Numbered from the stretch's first letter, positions 15,248 to 29,787 are shown. The stretch is DNA of 64,000 nt from Pseudomonas gozinkensis (GCF_014863585.1 NZ_CP062253.1:4118501-4182500); one strand, 5' to 3'. The notes: generated by a model from the letters alone, not told the origin. Made by a program: numbers and translations.

Positions 15248-15922
15248 ATGCAATACAATCTCACCAGAATCGACCCCGATGCTCCTAACGAGCAGTATCC
15301 GATCGGCCAGCGGGAAACCGTTTCCGATCCGTTAGAAGATCAAGTCCACAAAAACATTTTCATGGGCAAGCTGGAAGACGTGCTGAGTGGCGCGGTCAAC
15401 TGGGGACGCAAGAACTCCCTGTGGCCGTACAACTTCGGTCTGTCGTGCTGCTACGTGGAAATGACCACCGCCTTCACGGCGCCCCACGACATCGCGCGCT
15501 TCGGCGCCGAAGTTATCCGGGCATCACCGCGTCAGGCCGACTTCATGGTTATCGCCGGGACCTGCTTCATCAAGATGGCGCCGATCATTCAGCGCCTGTA
15601 CGAGCAGATGCTCGAGCCCAAGTGGGTGATCTCGATGGGTTCGTGCGCCAACTCCGGCGGCATGTACGACATCTACTCCGTGGTTCAGGGGGTGGACAAG
15701 TTCCTGCCCGTTGACGTCTACGTACCTGGCTGCCCGCCCCGTCCAGAAGCTTTTCTGCAAGGCTTGATGCTGTTGCAGGAATCCATTGGCCAGGAGCGTC
15801 GCCCACTTTCCTGGGTCGTTGGCGATCAAGGCGTTTATCGCGCCGACATGCCTTCGCAGAAGGAACAGCGCCGCGAACAGCGAATCGCAGTCACCAACCT
15901 GCGCAGCCCTGACGAAGTCTGA
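15248..15922 (+). CDS. nuoB: NADH-quinone oxidoreductase subunit B
   Basis: NuoB holds iron-sulfur cluster N2, the last electron carrier before quinone. The 224-residue product has the N2 ligands in SCCYVEM (adjacent cysteines), GTCF and GCPPRPE. The start at ATG 15248 ([14 protein letters not shown]) has GAGG 8 bases upstream and matches homologues; a TTG two codons earlier is possible but less likely. It lies 10 bp after nuoA. Confidence 0.97.
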   Translation: MQYNLTRIDPDAPNEQYPIGQRETVSDPLEDQVHKNIFMGKLEDVLSGAVNWGRKNSLWPYNFGLSCCYVEMTTAFTAPHDIARFGAEVIRASPRQADFMVIAGTCFIKMAPIIQRLYEQMLEPKWVISMGSCANSGGMYDIYSVVQGVDKFLPVDVYVPGCPPRPEAFLQGLMLLQESIGQERRPLSWVVGDQGVYRADMPSQKEQRREQRIAVTNLRSPDEV

Positions 15923-17776
<1,854 letters not shown>

Positions 17777-17778
17777 GC

Positions 17779-18276
17779 ATGAACAGCACGCTTATCCAAA
17801 CAGACCGTTTCACCTTGAGTGAAACCGAGCGCTCGGCCATCGAGCACGAGCTGCATCACTACGAAGACCCGCGCGCGGCGTCGATCGAAGCCCTGAAGAT
17901 CGTTCAGAAAGAACGCGGCTGGGTGCCGGACGGCGCTCTGTACGCCATCGGCGAGATCCTCGGCATCCCGGCCAGCGACGTTGAAGGCGTGGCCACGTTC
18001 TACAGCCAGATCTTCCGTCAGCCGGTCGGCCGTCACATCATTCGCGTCTGCGACAGCATGGTCTGCTACATCGGTGGCCACGAGTCGGTGGTCAGCGAAA
18101 TCCAGAACAACCTGGGAATCGGCCTGGGTCAGACCACCGCCGACGGTCGCTTCACCCTGCTGCCGGTCTGCTGCCTCGGCAACTGCGACAAGGCACCGGC
18201 GCTGATGATCGATGACGACACCTTTGGCGATGTCCAGCCTGCCGGCGTCGCCAAACTGCTCGAGGGCTACGTATGA
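17779..18276 (+). CDS. nuoE: NADH-quinone oxidoreductase subunit E
   Basis: NuoE is the 24-kDa peripheral subunit carrying the [2Fe-2S] cluster N1a next to NuoF. The four ligands appear as C-x4-C in [11 protein letters not shown] and C-x3-C in [10 protein letters not shown]. At 165 residues it has the family size. It starts 2 bp after nuoCD and its stop overlaps the nuoF start (ATGA). Confidence 0.97.
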   Translation: MNSTLIQTDRFTLSETERSAIEHELHHYEDPRAASIEALKIVQKERGWVPDGALYAIGEILGIPASDVEGVATFYSQIFRQPVGRHIIRVCDSMVCYIGGHESVVSEIQNNLGIGLGQTTADGRFTLLPVCCLGNCDKAPALMIDDDTFGDVQPAGVAKLLEGYV

Positions 18277-19628
18277 CCCTGACTTCTTTCGGCCCGGCCA
18301 ACCGCATCCAGCGTTCGGCCGAGACTCACCCGCTGACCTGGCGCCTGCGTGACGACGGCGAAGCCGTGTGGCTCGACGAGTACCAGGCCAAGAACGGTTA
18401 CGCCGCTGCGCGCAAGGCCTTCGCCGACATGGATCAGGACGCCATCGTCCAGACCGTGAAAGACGCCGGGCTCAAAGGTCGCGGCGGTGCAGGCTTCCCC
18501 ACTGGCGTGAAGTGGGGCCTGATGCCAAAGGACGAATCCATCAACATCCGCTATCTGCTGTGCAACGCGGATGAAATGGAGCCGAACACCTGGAAAGACC
18601 GCATGCTGATGGAGCAACTGCCCCATCTGTTGATCGAAGGCATGCTGATCAGTGCCCGCGCGCTGAAAACCTACCGTGGCTACATCTTCCTGCGTGGCGA
18701 GTACACCACCGCCGCCAAGCACCTGAACCGTGCCGTGGAAGAAGCCAAGGCAGCCGGCCTGCTGGGCAAGAACATCCTGGGCAGCGGCTTCGACTTCGAG
18801 CTGTTCGTCCACACCGGTGCCGGGCGTTACATCTGCGGTGAAGAAACCGCACTGATCAACTCCCTCGAAGGTCGCCGCGCCAACCCGCGCTCCAAGCCGC
18901 CCTTCCCTGCCGCCGTTGGCGTGTGGGGCAAGCCGACCTGCGTGAACAACGTTGAAACCCTGTGCAACGTGCCGGCGATCATCGCCGACGGCGTGGACTG
19001 GTACAAATCGTTGGCCCGCGACGGTAGCGAAGACATGGGCACCAAGCTCATGGGCTTCTCCGGCAAGGTCAAGAACCCTGGCCTCTGGGAACTGCCATTC
19101 GGCGTGACCGGTCGCGAGCTGTTCGAAGACTACGCCGGCGGCATGCGCGACGGCTTCAAGCTGAAAGCCTGGCAGCCAGGCGGCGCCGGTACCGGTTTCC
19201 TGTTGCCGGAACACCTCGACGCACAAATGTACGCCGGCGGCATCGCCAAGGTTGGCACCCGTATGGGTACCGGCCTGGCCATGGCGGTGGACGACAGCGT
19301 CAACATGGTGTCCCTGCTGCGCAACATGGAGCAGTTCTTCGCCCGCGAATCCTGTGGCTTCTGCACACCTTGCCGTGATGGCCTGCCATGGAGCGTCAAG
19401 CTGCTGATGGCCATCGAACAAGGCCGCGGCCAGCCGGGTGACATCGAGACCCTGCTGGGTCTGGTCAACTTCCTCGGCCCGGGCAAGACCTTCTGTGCTC
19501 ACGCACCGGGTGCCGTGGAGCCGTTGGGCAGTGCCATCAAATACTTCCGTCCAGAGTTCGAAGCCGGTATCGCGCCTGCAAGCGCCGCCGTCCCGCCTCT
19601 GGCGAAGCCGATCGTAGTCGGCGCGTAA
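18273..19628 (+). CDS. nuoF: NADH-quinone oxidoreductase subunit F
   Basis: NuoF is the NADH-oxidising subunit with FMN and cluster N3. The 451-residue product shows the glycine-rich nucleotide segment [14 protein letters not shown] near residue 70 and the FMN region [13 protein letters not shown]. The N3 cysteines lie in [12 protein letters not shown] near residue 355, with the fourth ligand in [10 protein letters not shown]. It overlaps nuoE by 4 bases. Unlike the tight spacing elsewhere in the operon, 137 bp with a strong hairpin separate it from nuoG. Confidence 0.97.
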   Translation: MTLTSFGPANRIQRSAETHPLTWRLRDDGEAVWLDEYQAKNGYAAARKAFADMDQDAIVQTVKDAGLKGRGGAGFPTGVKWGLMPKDESINIRYLLCNADEMEPNTWKDRMLMEQLPHLLIEGMLISARALKTYRGYIFLRGEYTTAAKHLNRAVEEAKAAGLLGKNILGSGFDFELFVHTGAGRYICGEETALINSLEGRRANPRSKPPFPAAVGVWGKPTCVNNVETLCNVPAIIADGVDWYKSLARDGSEDMGTKLMGFSGKVKNPGLWELPFGVTGRELFEDYAGGMRDGFKLKAWQPGGAGTGFLLPEHLDAQMYAGGIAKVGTRMGTGLAMAVDDSVNMVSLLRNMEQFFARESCGFCTPCRDGLPWSVKLLMAIEQGRGQPGDIETLLGLVNFLGPGKTFCAHAPGAVEPLGSAIKYFRPEFEAGIAPASAAVPPLAKPIVVGA

Positions 19629-19637
19629 ACGCTTAAA

Positions 19638-19667
19638 AAAGGCGAAGGGTCCGTGCCCTTCGCCTTT
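19638..19667 (+). other. Strong intercistronic hairpin between nuoF and nuoG
   Basis: A perfect 12-bp stem (AAAGGCGAAGGG and its complement) closes a TCCGTG loop 9 bp after the nuoF stop. Only three T's follow the stem, so it is a poor terminator. It may set mRNA stability or the nuoA-F to nuoG-N expression ratio. Confidence 0.7.
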
Positions 19668-19765
19668 CGTCCGATGACGCCTTTCGGGGCTGACTGGATT
19701 CGGACGGATAACAAGATTCCATTAGCCACGCCCGCTGACACCGGGCCAACGAAGACCTTTGAACC

Positions 19766-22480
19766 ATGGCCACTATCCACGTAGACGGCAAAGCGCTCGA
19801 AGTCGACGGGGCAGACAACCTGTTACAGGCATGTCTGTCGCTGGGCCTCGACATCCCTTATTTCTGCTGGCACCCCGCGCTTGGTAGCGTCGGGGCCTGC
19901 CGCCAGTGCGCGGTCAAGCAGTACACCGACGAGAACGACACCCGTGGTCGCATCGTCATGTCCTGCATGACCCCTGCCACCGACAACACCTGGATCTCCA
20001 TCGACGATGAAGAATCCAAGGCGTTTCGCGCCAGTGTTGTTGAATGGCTGATGACCAACCACCCGCACGACTGCCCTGTGTGCGAAGAAGGCGGTCACTG
20101 CCACCTGCAAGACATGACCGTGATGACCGGCCACAACGAGCGCCGTTATCGCTTCACCAAACGTACTCACCAGAACCAGCAACTGGGCCCGTTCATTTCC
20201 CACGAAATGAACCGCTGCATCGCCTGCTACCGCTGCGTGCGTTTCTACAAGGACTACGCCGGCGGCACCGACCTGGGTGTATTCGGCGCCCACGACAACG
20301 TGTACTTCGGTCGCGTTGAAGACGGCACGCTGGAAAGCGAGTTCTCCGGCAACCTCACCGAGGTCTGCCCGACCGGTGTGTTCACCGACAAGACTCACTC
20401 CGAGCGCTACAACCGCAAGTGGGACATGCAGTTCTCGCCGAGCATCTGCCATGGCTGCTCCAGCGGTTGCAACATCTCCCCGGGCGAGCGTTACGGCGAA
20501 CTGCGTCGCATCGAAAACCGTTACAACGGTTCGGTGAACCAGTACTTCCTGTGCGACCGTGGCCGTTTCGGTTATGGCTACGTCAACCGCACCGACCGTC
20601 CACGTCAGCCACTGCTGGCCGACGGCACCAAGCTTGGACTGGACGCTGCGCTGGACAAAGCCGCCGATCTGCTGCGCGGTCGTAACATCGTCGGTATCGG
20701 TTCGCCGCGTGCCAGCCTGGAAAGCAACTACGCGTTGCGTGAACTGGTCGGCGCCGAGCACTTCTACTCCGGTATCGAAGCCTCCGAGCTGGAGCGCATC
20801 CGTCTGGTCCTGCAAGTGCTCAAAGACAGCCCGCTGCCAGTGCCGAACATACGCGACATCGAAGACCACGACGCCGTGTTCGTCCTCGGTGAAGACCTGA
20901 CCCAGACCGCCGCCCGCATGGCCCTGGCCCTGCGTCAGTCGGTCAAAGGCAAGGCCGAAGACATGGCCGAAGCCATGCGCGTTCAGCCTTGGCTCGACGC
21001 TGCCGTGAAGAACATCGGCCAGCACGAGCTGAACCCGCTGTTCATCGCCAGCCTGGCTGAAACCAAGCTCGACGACATCGCCGAAGAGTGCGTTCACGCC
21101 GCTCCAGACGATCTGGCCCGCATCGGTTTCGCCGTGGCTCACGCCCTGGACGCCAGCGCACCGGCCGTTGAAGGTCTGGACGCCGAAGCCCTGGAACTGG
21201 CCAAGCGTATCGCCGACGCCCTGCTCGCCGCCAAGCGTCCGCTGATCATCGCCGGTACTTCGCTGGGCTCCAAAGCCTTGATCGAAGCGGCTGCGAACAT
21301 CGCCAAGGCCCTGAAGCTGCGCGAGAAGAACGGTTCGATCAGCCTGATCGTGCCGGAAGCCAACAGCCTCGGCCTGGCCATGCTCGGCGGCGAATCGGTT
21401 GATGCTGCGCTGCAAGCGGTCATCGACGGCAAGGCTGACGCCATCGTCGTGCTGGAAAACGATCTGTACACCCGCACCGCCAAGGCCAAGGTCGATGCGG
21501 CACTGAACGCTGCGAAAGTAGTGATCGTTGCTGACCATCAGAAGACCGCCACCAGCGATCGCGCGCATCTGGTTCTGCCAGCCGCCAGCTTCGCTGAAGG
21601 CGACGGTACTCTGGTCAGCCAGGAAGGTCGCGCCCAGCGCTTCTTCCAGGTTTTCGACCCGCAATACATGGACGCGAGCATTCTGGTCCACGAAGGCTGG
21701 CGCTGGCTGCATGCCCTGCGCGCCACCCTGCTGAACCAGCCGATCGACTGGACGCAACTCGACCACGTGACCGCTGCCGTTGCTTCGAGCACCACGCAAC
21801 TGGCCCGCATCGTCGACGCCGCACCGTCCGCCTCGTTCCGCATCAAGGGTCTGAAACTGGCGCGTGAGCCGCTGCGTTATTCCGGTCGCACCGCGATGCG
21901 CGCCGACATCAGCGTTCACGAACCACGCACCCCGCAAGACAAGGACACCGCGTTCGCCTTCTCGATGGAAGGTTACTCGGGCTCCGCCGAACCGCGTCAG
22001 CAAGTGCCGTTCGCCTGGTCGCCGGGCTGGAACTCGCCGCAAGCCTGGAACAAGTTCCAGGACGAAGTCGGTGGTCACCTCCGCGCTGGCGATCCGGGCA
22101 CCCGCCTGATCGAAAGCACCGGTGATTCGCTGAACTGGTTCGCCAGTGTTCCGCGCGCGTTCAACCCGGCCCAGGGCACCTGGCAAGCCGTGCCGTTCTA
22201 TCACCTGTTCGGCAGCGACGAGAACTCGTCGAAAGCCGCTCCGGTCCAGGAACGCATCCCGGCCGCCTACGTTGCACTGGCCAAGTCCGAAGCGGATCGC
22301 CTGGGCGTCAACGACGGTGCTCTGCTGAGCCTCAATGTTGCCGGCCAGACCCTGCGTCTGCCGCTGCGCATCAATGAAGAGCTGGGCGCTGGCCTGGTTG
22401 CACTGCCGGCTGGTCTGGCGGGCATTCCGCCGGCGATTTTCGGCCAAACCGTTGATGGTCTGCAGGAGGCAGCGCAATGA
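19766..22480 (+). CDS. nuoG: NADH-quinone oxidoreductase subunit G
   Basis: NuoG is the largest peripheral subunit of complex I, a molybdopterin-oxidoreductase homologue that carries several iron-sulfur clusters. In the 904-residue product the N-terminal ferredoxin domain has [18 protein letters not shown]. The His-ligated cluster lies in [16 protein letters not shown] and further clusters in [17 protein letters not shown]. The C-terminal half is the molybdopterin-fold domain without cofactor function in this complex. Its last bases overlap nuoH (ATGA). Confidence 0.97.
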   Translation: MATIHVDGKALEVDGADNLLQACLSLGLDIPYFCWHPALGSVGACRQCAVKQYTDENDTRGRIVMSCMTPATDNTWISIDDEESKAFRASVVEWLMTNHPHDCPVCEEGGHCHLQDMTVMTGHNERRYRFTKRTHQNQQLGPFISHEMNRCIACYRCVRFYKDYAGGTDLGVFGAHDNVYFGRVEDGTLESEFSGNLTEVCPTGVFTDKTHSERYNRKWDMQFSPSICHGCSSGCNISPGERYGELRRIENRYNGSVNQYFLCDRGRFGYGYVNRTDRPRQPLLADGTKLGLDAALDKAADLLRGRNIVGIGSPRASLESNYALRELVGAEHFYSGIEASELERIRLVLQVLKDSPLPVPNIRDIEDHDAVFVLGEDLTQTAARMALALRQSVKGKAEDMAEAMRVQPWLDAAVKNIGQHELNPLFIASLAETKLDDIAEECVHAAPDDLARIGFAVAHALDASAPAVEGLDAEALELAKRIADALLAAKRPLIIAGTSLGSKALIEAAANIAKALKLREKNGSISLIVPEANSLGLAMLGGESVDAALQAVIDGKADAIVVLENDLYTRTAKAKVDAALNAAKVVIVADHQKTATSDRAHLVLPAASFAEGDGTLVSQEGRAQRFFQVFDPQYMDASILVHEGWRWLHALRATLLNQPIDWTQLDHVTAAVASSTTQLARIVDAAPSASFRIKGLKLAREPLRYSGRTAMRADISVHEPRTPQDKDTAFAFSMEGYSGSAEPRQQVPFAWSPGWNSPQAWNKFQDEVGGHLRAGDPGTRLIESTGDSLNWFASVPRAFNPAQGTWQAVPFYHLFGSDENSSKAAPVQERIPAAYVALAKSEADRLGVNDGALLSLNVAGQTLRLPLRINEELGAGLVALPAGLAGIPPAIFGQTVDGLQEAAQ

Positions 22481-23484
22481 CCTGGTTCACCCCTGAAGTG
22501 ATCGATGTGATCCTGACGGTCATCAAGGCCATCGTGATCCTGCTGGCCGTGGTGGTCGCAGGCGCGTTGCTCAGCTTTGTCGAGCGTCGCCTGCTGGGCT
22601 GGTGGCAGGACCGTTACGGTCCGAACCGCGTTGGCCCGTTCGGCATGTTCCAGATCGCAGCCGACATGCTGAAGATGTTCTTCAAGGAAGACTGGACCCC
22701 GCCGTTTGCCGACAAGGTGATCTTCACCCTGGCACCGGTGGTGGCCATGTCCGCCCTGCTGATCGCCTTCGCGATCATCCCGATCACCCCGACCTGGGGC
22801 GTGGCGGATCTGAACATCGGCCTGCTGTTCTTCTTCGCCATGGCCGGTCTCTCGGTCTACGCGGTGCTGTTCGCCGGCTGGTCGAGTAACAACAAGTTCG
22901 CCCTGCTGGGCAGCTTGCGTGCCTCGGCGCAGACCGTGTCCTACGAAGTGTTCATGGGCCTGGCCCTGATGGGCATCGTGGTGCAGGTCGGCTCGTTCAA
23001 CATGCGCGACATCGTCGAGTACCAGGCGCAGAACCTGTGGTTCATCATTCCGCAGTTCTTCGGCTTCTGTACCTTCTTCATCGCTGGCGTGGCCGTGACT
23101 CACCGTCACCCGTTCGACCAGCCGGAAGCGGAACAGGAACTGGCCGACGGTTACCACATTGAATACGCCGGTATGAAATGGGGCATGTTCTTCGTCGGTG
23201 AATACATCGGCATCATCCTGATCTCGGCGCTGCTGGTCACCCTGTTCTTCGGTGGCTGGCACGGTCCGTTCGGCATCCTGCCGCAACTGTCCTTCGTCTG
23301 GTTCGCACTGAAGACCGCGTTCTTCATCATGCTGTTCATCCTGCTGCGCGCTTCCATCCCGCGTCCGCGTTATGACCAGGTGATGGATTTCAGCTGGAAA
23401 TTCTGCCTGCCACTGACCCTGATCAATTTGCTGGTGACCGCTGCAATCGTGTTGTGGAACACGCCTGCGGTTGCGGTTCAGTGA
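22477..23484 (+). CDS. nuoH: NADH-quinone oxidoreductase subunit H
   Basis: NuoH is the membrane subunit that forms the quinone chamber with NuoB and NuoD. The 335-residue product has about eight membrane helices and the conserved charged motifs [19 protein letters not shown] near residue 32 and [20 protein letters not shown] near 210. The end of nuoG overlaps its start, and nuoI follows after 11 bp. Confidence 0.97.
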   Translation: MTWFTPEVIDVILTVIKAIVILLAVVVAGALLSFVERRLLGWWQDRYGPNRVGPFGMFQIAADMLKMFFKEDWTPPFADKVIFTLAPVVAMSALLIAFAIIPITPTWGVADLNIGLLFFFAMAGLSVYAVLFAGWSSNNKFALLGSLRASAQTVSYEVFMGLALMGIVVQVGSFNMRDIVEYQAQNLWFIIPQFFGFCTFFIAGVAVTHRHPFDQPEAEQELADGYHIEYAGMKWGMFFVGEYIGIILISALLVTLFFGGWHGPFGILPQLSFVWFALKTAFFIMLFILLRASIPRPRYDQVMDFSWKFCLPLTLINLLVTAAIVLWNTPAVAVQ

Positions 23485-23495
23485 GGATTTGACCC

Positions 23496-24044
23496 ATGTT
23501 CAAATATATTGGCGACATCGTTAAGGGTACCGGTACCCAGTTGCGCAGCCTGGTCATGGTCTTCGGCCATGGCTTTCGCAAGCGCGACACCCTGCAATAC
23601 CCGGAAGAGCCGGTCTACCTGCCACCACGCTACCGTGGTCGCATCGTCCTGACCCGCGACCCCGACGGCGAAGAACGCTGCGTAGCCTGCAACCTGTGCG
23701 CCGTGGCATGCCCGGTGGGTTGCATCTCGCTGCAGAAAGCTGAAACCGAAGATGGTCGCTGGTACCCGGACTTCTTCCGTATCAACTTCTCGCGCTGCAT
23801 TTTCTGCGGTCTCTGCGAGGAAGCCTGTCCGACCACCGCAATCCAGCTGACCCCGGATTTCGAGATGGCCGAGTTCAAACGTCAGGACCTGGTGTACGAG
23901 AAAGAAGATCTGCTGATCTCCGGCCCCGGCAAAAACCCTGATTACAACTTCTATCGTGTTGCAGGTATGGCCGTTGCGGGCAAGCCGAAAGGCGCCGCAC
24001 AAAACGAAGCCGAGCCGATCAACGTGAAGAGCTTGCTGCCTTAA
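23496..24044 (+). CDS. nuoI: NADH-quinone oxidoreductase subunit I
   Basis: NuoI carries the two [4Fe-4S] clusters N6a and N6b that pass electrons to N2 in NuoB. The 182-residue product shows the two ferredoxin motifs [15 protein letters not shown] and [15 protein letters not shown], eight cysteines in all, at about residues 60-75 and 99-113. It is soluble but binds the membrane arm, and is encoded between nuoH and nuoJ as in E. coli. Confidence 0.97.
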   Translation: MFKYIGDIVKGTGTQLRSLVMVFGHGFRKRDTLQYPEEPVYLPPRYRGRIVLTRDPDGEERCVACNLCAVACPVGCISLQKAETEDGRWYPDFFRINFSRCIFCGLCEEACPTTAIQLTPDFEMAEFKRQDLVYEKEDLLISGPGKNPDYNFYRVAGMAVAGKPKGAAQNEAEPINVKSLLP

Positions 24045-24053
24045 GGAAGAACG

Positions 24054-24554
24054 ATGGAATTCGCTTTCTATTTCGCATCGGGTATCGCTGTTGTGTCCAC
24101 ACTGCGTGTGGTCACCAACACCAATCCTGTGCACGCCCTGCTCTACCTGATCATTTCGTTGATCGCCGTGGCCATGACCTTCTTCGCACTCGGCGCTCCG
24201 TTCGCCGGCGTGCTGGAAGTGATCGCCTACGCTGGCGCCATCATGGTGCTGTTCGTGTTCGTGGTGATGATGCTGAACCTGGGGCCTGCCTCGGTTCAGC
24301 AGGAACGCACCTGGCTCAAGCCCGGGATCTGGGCGGGGCCGGTGATTCTCGCCGCCCTGCTGCTGGCCGAACTGCTGTATGTGCTGTTCGCTCACCAGAG
24401 CGGTCAGGCCATCGGCCACACCACCGTCGATGCAAAAGCCGTGGGCATCAGCCTGTTCGGTCCGTATCTGCTGGTGGTCGAACTCGCCTCGATGCTGCTG
24501 CTCGCTGCAGCCGTCACGGCGTTCCATTTGGGCCGTAACGAGGCGAAGGAGTAA
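24054..24554 (+). CDS. nuoJ: NADH-quinone oxidoreductase subunit J
   Basis: This is a 166-residue membrane subunit of complex I with five predicted helices. The pi-bulge helix region VIAYAGAIMVLFVFVVMML near residue 60, linked in structures to coupling of quinone chemistry and proton pumping, is intact. It lies 9 bp after nuoI and 3 bp before nuoK. Confidence 0.97.
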   Translation: MEFAFYFASGIAVVSTLRVVTNTNPVHALLYLIISLIAVAMTFFALGAPFAGVLEVIAYAGAIMVLFVFVVMMLNLGPASVQQERTWLKPGIWAGPVILAALLLAELLYVLFAHQSGQAIGHTTVDAKAVGISLFGPYLLVVELASMLLLAAAVTAFHLGRNEAKE

Positions 24555-24557
24555 GAC

Positions 24558-24866
24558 ATGCCTGCTATCCCTCTCGAACATGGTTTAGCCGTTGCCGGCA
24601 TCCTGTTCTGCCTTGGTCTGGTCGGCCTGATGGTCCGCCGCAACATTTTGTTCGTGTTGATGAGTCTGGAAGTGATGATGAACGCCTCTGCACTGGCCTT
24701 CATCGTTGCGGGCGCCCGCTGGGCGCAACCGGATGGACAGATCATGTTCATCCTGGTGATCAGCCTTGCAGCCGCCGAAGCCAGTATTGGCCTGGCGATC
24801 CTGCTGCAACTGTATCGCCGCTTCCACACGCTCGATATCGACGCTGCCAGTGAGATGCGCGGATGA
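24558..24866 (+). CDS. nuoK: NADH-quinone oxidoreductase subunit K
   Basis: This is a 102-residue membrane subunit with three helices, related to MrpC antiporter subunits. The conserved glutamates in the second and third helices, used in proton transfer, are in [13 protein letters not shown] and [14 protein letters not shown]. The stop overlaps the nuoL start by 4 bases. Confidence 0.97.
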
Positions 24867-26716
24867 ACCTACTCTTTCTGACTTTCGTATTCCCTCTGAT
24901 CGGGTTCCTGTTGCTGTCGTTCTCGCGCGGCCGCTTCTCGGAAAACCTGTCGGCGCTGATCGGTGTCGGCTCCATCGGCCTGTCTGCCATCGTCGCGGCT
25001 TACGTGATCTGGCAATTCAACGTCGCTCCGCCGGAAGGTGGCGTCTACACCCAGGTGCTGTGGCGCTGGATGTCGGTGGAAGGTTTCCAGCCTGACTTCG
25101 CGCTGTACCTGGATGGTCTGTCCGTGACCATGCTCGGTGTGGTCGTCGGTGTCGGCTTCCTGATCCACCTGTTTGCCTCCTGGTACATGCGTGGCGAAGA
25201 CGGTTACTCGCGCTTCTTCTCGTACACCAACCTGTTTATCGCCAGCATGCTGTTCCTGATCCTGGGCGATAACCTGCTGTTCATCTACTTCGGTTGGGAA
25301 GGCGTGGGCCTGTGCTCGTACCTGTTGATCGGTTTCTACTACAGCAACCGCAACAACGGTAACGCCGCACTGAAAGCCTTCATCGTCACCCGTATCGGCG
25401 ACGTGTTCATGGCGATCGGCCTGTTCATCCTGTTCCAGCAACTGGGCACGCTGAACGTCCAGGAACTGCTGGTGAAGGCGCCTGAGCACTTCAAGGTCGG
25501 CGATTTCTGGATCGTGCTGGCGACCCTGATGCTGCTGGGTGGTGCGGTCGGTAAATCGGCGCAACTCCCGCTGCAGACCTGGCTGGCGGACGCGATGGCC
25601 GGTCCTACTCCGGTTTCGGCACTGATCCACGCCGCAACCATGGTGACTGCCGGTGTCTACCTGATCGCCCGTACCCACGGTCTGTTCGCCCTGGCGCCGG
25701 ATATCCTGCACCTGGTCGGCATCGTCGGTGGAGTGACCCTGGTACTGGCCGGTTTCGCCGCGCTGGTGCAAACCGACATCAAACGTATCCTCGCCTACTC
25801 GACCATGAGCCAGATCGGCTACATGTTCCTGGCGCTGGGCGTTGGCGCCTGGGAAGGCGCGATCTTCCACCTGATGACCCACGCCTTCTTCAAGGCCCTG
25901 CTGTTCCTTGCCTCCGGTGCGGTGATCGTTGCCTGCCACCACGAGCAGAACATCTTCAAGATGGGCGGCCTGTGGAAGAAACTGCCGCTGGCCTACGCCA
26001 GCTTCATCGTCGGTGGTGCCGCTCTGGCCGCCCTGCCACTGGTGACTGCAGGTTTCTACTCCAAGGACGAAATCCTCTGGGAAGCGTTCGCCAGCGGCAA
26101 CCACGGTCTGCTTTACGCAGGTCTGGTCGGCGCATTCATGACGTCGCTGTACACCTTCCGCCTGATCTTCATCGCGTTCCACGGTGAAGCCAAGACCGAA
26201 GCCCACGCCGGTCACGGCATCGCTCACTGGCTGCCGCTGTCGGTACTGATCGTGCTGTCGACCTTCGTCGGCGCCATGATCGTTCCACCGCTGCACGGCG
26301 TACTGCCTGAGAGCGTTGGCCATGCCGGTGGCGAAGCCAAGCACAGTCTGGAAATCGCCTCGGGCGCCATCGCCCTGGCCGGTATCCTGCTGGCGGCCCT
26401 GCTGTTCCTTGGCAAGCGTCGCTTCGTGAGCGCGATCGCCAACAGCGGCATCGGCCGTTTCCTTTCGGCCTGGTGGTTCGCTGCCTGGGGCTTCGACTGG
26501 ATCTACGACAAACTGTTCGTCAAGCCGTACCTTGCGATCAGCCACATGCTGCGCAAAGACCCGCTCGACCAGACCATCGGTCTGATCCCGCGCATGGCCA
26601 AGGGTGGTCACACTGCCCTGAGCCGTACCGAAACCGGTCAACTGCGTTGGTACGCTGCTTCGATGGCTGCTGGTGCCGTGTTGGTCATCGGCGCTGTCGT
26701 GCTGGTAGCGGTCTGA
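24863..26716 (+). CDS. nuoL: NADH-quinone oxidoreductase subunit L
   Basis: This is the distal antiporter-like proton-pumping subunit, 617 residues with about 16 membrane helices plus a long lateral helix at the C-terminus. Key charged positions are visible: the Glu in [13 protein letters not shown] (helix 5), the Lys in [20 protein letters not shown] and [12 protein letters not shown]. It overlaps nuoK; 39 bp lie before nuoM. Confidence 0.97.
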
Positions 26717-26755
26717 TATGAACCTTGCGAATTTGCGAAAGGAAACGAGCCCGTC

Positions 26756-28288
26756 ATGATTCTGCCTTGGCTAATCCTGATCCCCTTCATCGGCGGCCTG
26801 CTGTGCTGGATGGGTGAGCGCTTCGGCGCTACCCTCCCCCGCTGGATTGCGCTGTTGACCATGACCCTGGAACTCGCCCTCGGCCTCTGGCTGTGGGCCC
26901 ACGGTGACTATTCATTTGCTCCGGCGCCTGGCGCCGATCCGACCTGGGCGCTTGAGTTCAAGCACGTCTGGATCCAGCGCTTCGGCATCAACGTGCACCT
27001 GGCCCTTGACGGCCTGTCGCTGCTGATGATCCTGCTGACCGGTCTGCTGGGTATCCTGTCGGTACTCTGCTCGTGGAAAGAGATTCAACGTCACGTTGGC
27101 TTCTTCCACCTGAACCTGATGTGGATCCTGGGCGGTGTTGTCGGCGTGTTCCTCGCCCTCGACCTGTTCATGTTCTTCTTCTTCTGGGAAATGATGCTGG
27201 TGCCGATGTACTTCCTCATCGCGCTCTGGGGTCACAGTTCTTCGGACGGCAAGAAAACCCGTATCTACGCAGCGACCAAGTTCTTCATCTTCACTCAGGC
27301 TTCCGGCCTGATCATGCTGGTGGCGATCCTCGGTCTGGTCCTGGTCAACTACAACAGCACCGGCGTGATCACCTTCAACTACGCCGATCTGTTGAAGACC
27401 AAGATGTCGATGACCACCGAGTACATCCTGATGCTCGGCTTCTTCATCGCCTTCGCGGTCAAGCTGCCAGTGGTTCCGTTCCACTCCTGGCTGCCTGACG
27501 CTCACGCCCAGGCACCGACTGCAGGTTCCGTCGACCTCGCCGGTATTCTGCTGAAAACCGCGGCCTACGGTCTGTTGCGTTTCGCCCTGCCGCTGTTCCC
27601 GAACGCCTCGGCCGAGTTCGCGCCGATCGCCATGACCCTCGGTCTGATCGGGATCTTCTACGGTGCGTTCCTCGCTTTCGCACAAACCGACATCAAGCGT
27701 CTGATCGCCTTCTCGTCCGTTTCCCACATGGGCTTCGTACTGATCGGCATCTACTCCGGCAGCCAACTGGCGCTGCAAGGTGCCGTGATCCAGATGCTGG
27801 CGCACGGTCTGTCGGCAGCTGCACTGTTTATCCTCAGCGGTCAGCTGTACGAGCGTCTGCATACGCGTGACATGCGTGAGATGGGCGGTCTGTGGTCGCG
27901 TATCGCTTACCTGCCGGCGATCAGCCTGTTCTTCGCAGCCGCCTCTCTGGGTCTGCCGGGTACCGGTAACTTCGTCGGCGAGTTCCTGATCCTGATCGGT
28001 ACGTTCGCCAGTGCTCCATGGATCACCGCGATTGCCACCTCCGGTCTGGTGTTCGGTTCGGTCTACTCGCTGATCATGATCCACCGCGCTTACTTCGGTC
28101 CGTCCAAATCGGATTCGATCCTGCACGGCATGGACGGTCGCGAACTGATCATGGTGCTGGGCCTTGCGGTACTGCTGATTTACCTCGGCGTCTACCCGCA
28201 ACCGTTCCTCGACACTTCCGCCGCCACGATGCATGGCGTGCAGCAGTGGCTCGGCACCGCCTTCACTCAACTCGCTTCGGCCCGGTAA
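26756..28288 (+). CDS. nuoM: NADH-quinone oxidoreductase subunit M
   Basis: This is the second antiporter-like proton-pumping subunit, 510 residues with 14 or so helices. The helix-5 glutamate lies in [16 protein letters not shown], and the helix-7 region reads [23 protein letters not shown] with the essential lysine. An AAAGGA ribosome site precedes the ATG. nuoN starts 7 bp after its stop. Confidence 0.97.
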   Translation: MILPWLILIPFIGGLLCWMGERFGATLPRWIALLTMTLELALGLWLWAHGDYSFAPAPGADPTWALEFKHVWIQRFGINVHLALDGLSLLMILLTGLLGILSVLCSWKEIQRHVGFFHLNLMWILGGVVGVFLALDLFMFFFFWEMMLVPMYFLIALWGHSSSDGKKTRIYAATKFFIFTQASGLIMLVAILGLVLVNYNSTGVITFNYADLLKTKMSMTTEYILMLGFFIAFAVKLPVVPFHSWLPDAHAQAPTAGSVDLAGILLKTAAYGLLRFALPLFPNASAEFAPIAMTLGLIGIFYGAFLAFAQTDIKRLIAFSSVSHMGFVLIGIYSGSQLALQGAVIQMLAHGLSAAALFILSGQLYERLHTRDMREMGGLWSRIAYLPAISLFFAAASLGLPGTGNFVGEFLILIGTFASAPWITAIATSGLVFGSVYSLIMIHRAYFGPSKSDSILHGMDGRELIMVLGLAVLLIYLGVYPQPFLDTSAATMHGVQQWLGTAFTQLASAR

Positions 28289-28295
28289 GAGCGCT

Positions 28296-29759
28296 ATGGA
28301 ATTCACGATTCAACACTTTATTGCGCTTGCGCCACTGTTGATCACCAGCCTCACCATTATCGTGGTGATGCTGGCAATCGCCTGGCGCCGCAACCACTCG
28401 CAGACCTTCCTGATTTCGGTGGCAGGTCTGAACCTGGCCTTGCTGTCGATCCTGCCAGCCCTGAAAGTCGCGCCTCTGGCCGTGACCCCATTGCTGCAGA
28501 TCGACACCTTTGCCTGCCTGTACATGGCGCTGATCCTGGTCGCCACCCTTGCCTGCGTCACCCTCGCCCACGCCTACCTCGGCGATGGCGGTTCGGGTTA
28601 CCCGGGCAACCGTGAAGAACTGTACCTGCTGATCCTGATGGCCGCCGCCGGTGGTCTGGTTCTGGTCAGCGCGCAGCACCTGGCCGGCTTGTTCATCGGT
28701 CTGGAACTGCTGTCGGTGCCGGTCTACGGTCTGGTGGCTTACGCCTTCTTCAACAAGCGTTCGCTGGAAGCCGGCATCAAGTACATGGTGCTGTCGGCCG
28801 CCGGTTCCGCGTTCCTGTTGTTCGGTATGGCACTGCTTTACGCCGACTCGGGTTCGCTGAGCTTCGTCGGCATCGGCCAGGCCCTGGCCGCGACCGGCCT
28901 GCCAAGCTCGTTGGCGCAACTGGGCCTGGGCATGATGCTGATCGGTCTGGCGTTCAAACTGTCGCTGGTACCGTTCCACCTGTGGACGCCGGACGTGTAC
29001 GAAGGTGCTCCGGCACCGGTGGCCGCGTTCCTCGCCACCGCGTCGAAAGTGGCTGTGTTCGCGGTCATGGTTCGTCTGTTCCAGATCTCCCCTGCCGCCA
29101 GCAGTGGTGTTCTGAGCAACGTACTGACCATCATCGCCATCGCCTCGATCCTGTTCGGTAACCTGCTGGCCCTGACCCAGAGCAACCTCAAGCGTCTGCT
29201 CGGTTACTCGTCCATCGCGCACTTCGGCTACCTGCTGATCGCGCTGGTGGCGAGCAAGGGTCTGGCGGTGGAAGCCATCGGCGTGTACCTGGTCACCTAC
29301 GTGATCACCAGCCTCGGCGCCTTCGGCGTGATCACCCTGATGTCCTCGCCGTACAACGGCCGTGACGCAGACGCGCTGTACGAGTACCGCGGCCTGTTCT
29401 GGCGCCGTCCGTACCTGACCGCCGTACTGACCGTGATGATGCTGTCCCTGGCCGGTATCCCGCTGACTGCAGGCTTCATCGGCAAGTTCTACATCATCGC
29501 CACCGGTGTCGAGTCGCACCAATGGTGGCTGGTAGGTTCCCTGGTTCTGGGCAGCGCCATCGGCGTGTTCTACTACCTGCGCGTGATGGTCACCCTGTAC
29601 CTGATCGAACCGAACCTGCGCCGCCACGACGCCCAACTGCACTGGGAACAGAAAGCAGGCGGCGTGATGCTGCTGGCGATCGCCCTGGTGGCGTTCTTCC
29701 TCGGCGTCTACCCACAACCGCTGCTGACCCTGGTTCAGCAATCGGGCCTGGCGGGCTGA
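28296..29759 (+). CDS. nuoN: NADH-quinone oxidoreductase subunit N
   Basis: This is the third antiporter-like subunit, 487 residues. The helix-5 motif is [15 protein letters not shown] and the helix-7 motif [20 protein letters not shown]. The ATG at 28296 ([15 protein letters not shown]) has AAGAG upstream; an earlier in-frame start would lie inside nuoM. It ends the operon, followed by a strong terminator. Confidence 0.97.
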   Translation: MEFTIQHFIALAPLLITSLTIIVVMLAIAWRRNHSQTFLISVAGLNLALLSILPALKVAPLAVTPLLQIDTFACLYMALILVATLACVTLAHAYLGDGGSGYPGNREELYLLILMAAAGGLVLVSAQHLAGLFIGLELLSVPVYGLVAYAFFNKRSLEAGIKYMVLSAAGSAFLLFGMALLYADSGSLSFVGIGQALAATGLPSSLAQLGLGMMLIGLAFKLSLVPFHLWTPDVYEGAPAPVAAFLATASKVAVFAVMVRLFQISPAASSGVLSNVLTIIAIASILFGNLLALTQSNLKRLLGYSSIAHFGYLLIALVASKGLAVEAIGVYLVTYVITSLGAFGVITLMSSPYNGRDADALYEYRGLFWRRPYLTAVLTVMMLSLAGIPLTAGFIGKFYIIATGVESHQWWLVGSLVLGSAIGVFYYLRVMVTLYLIEPNLRRHDAQLHWEQKAGGVMLLAIALVAFFLGVYPQPLLTLVQQSGLAG

Positions 29760-29787
29760 TCGCTCAGCGATAGTTGGCTACAAACAG

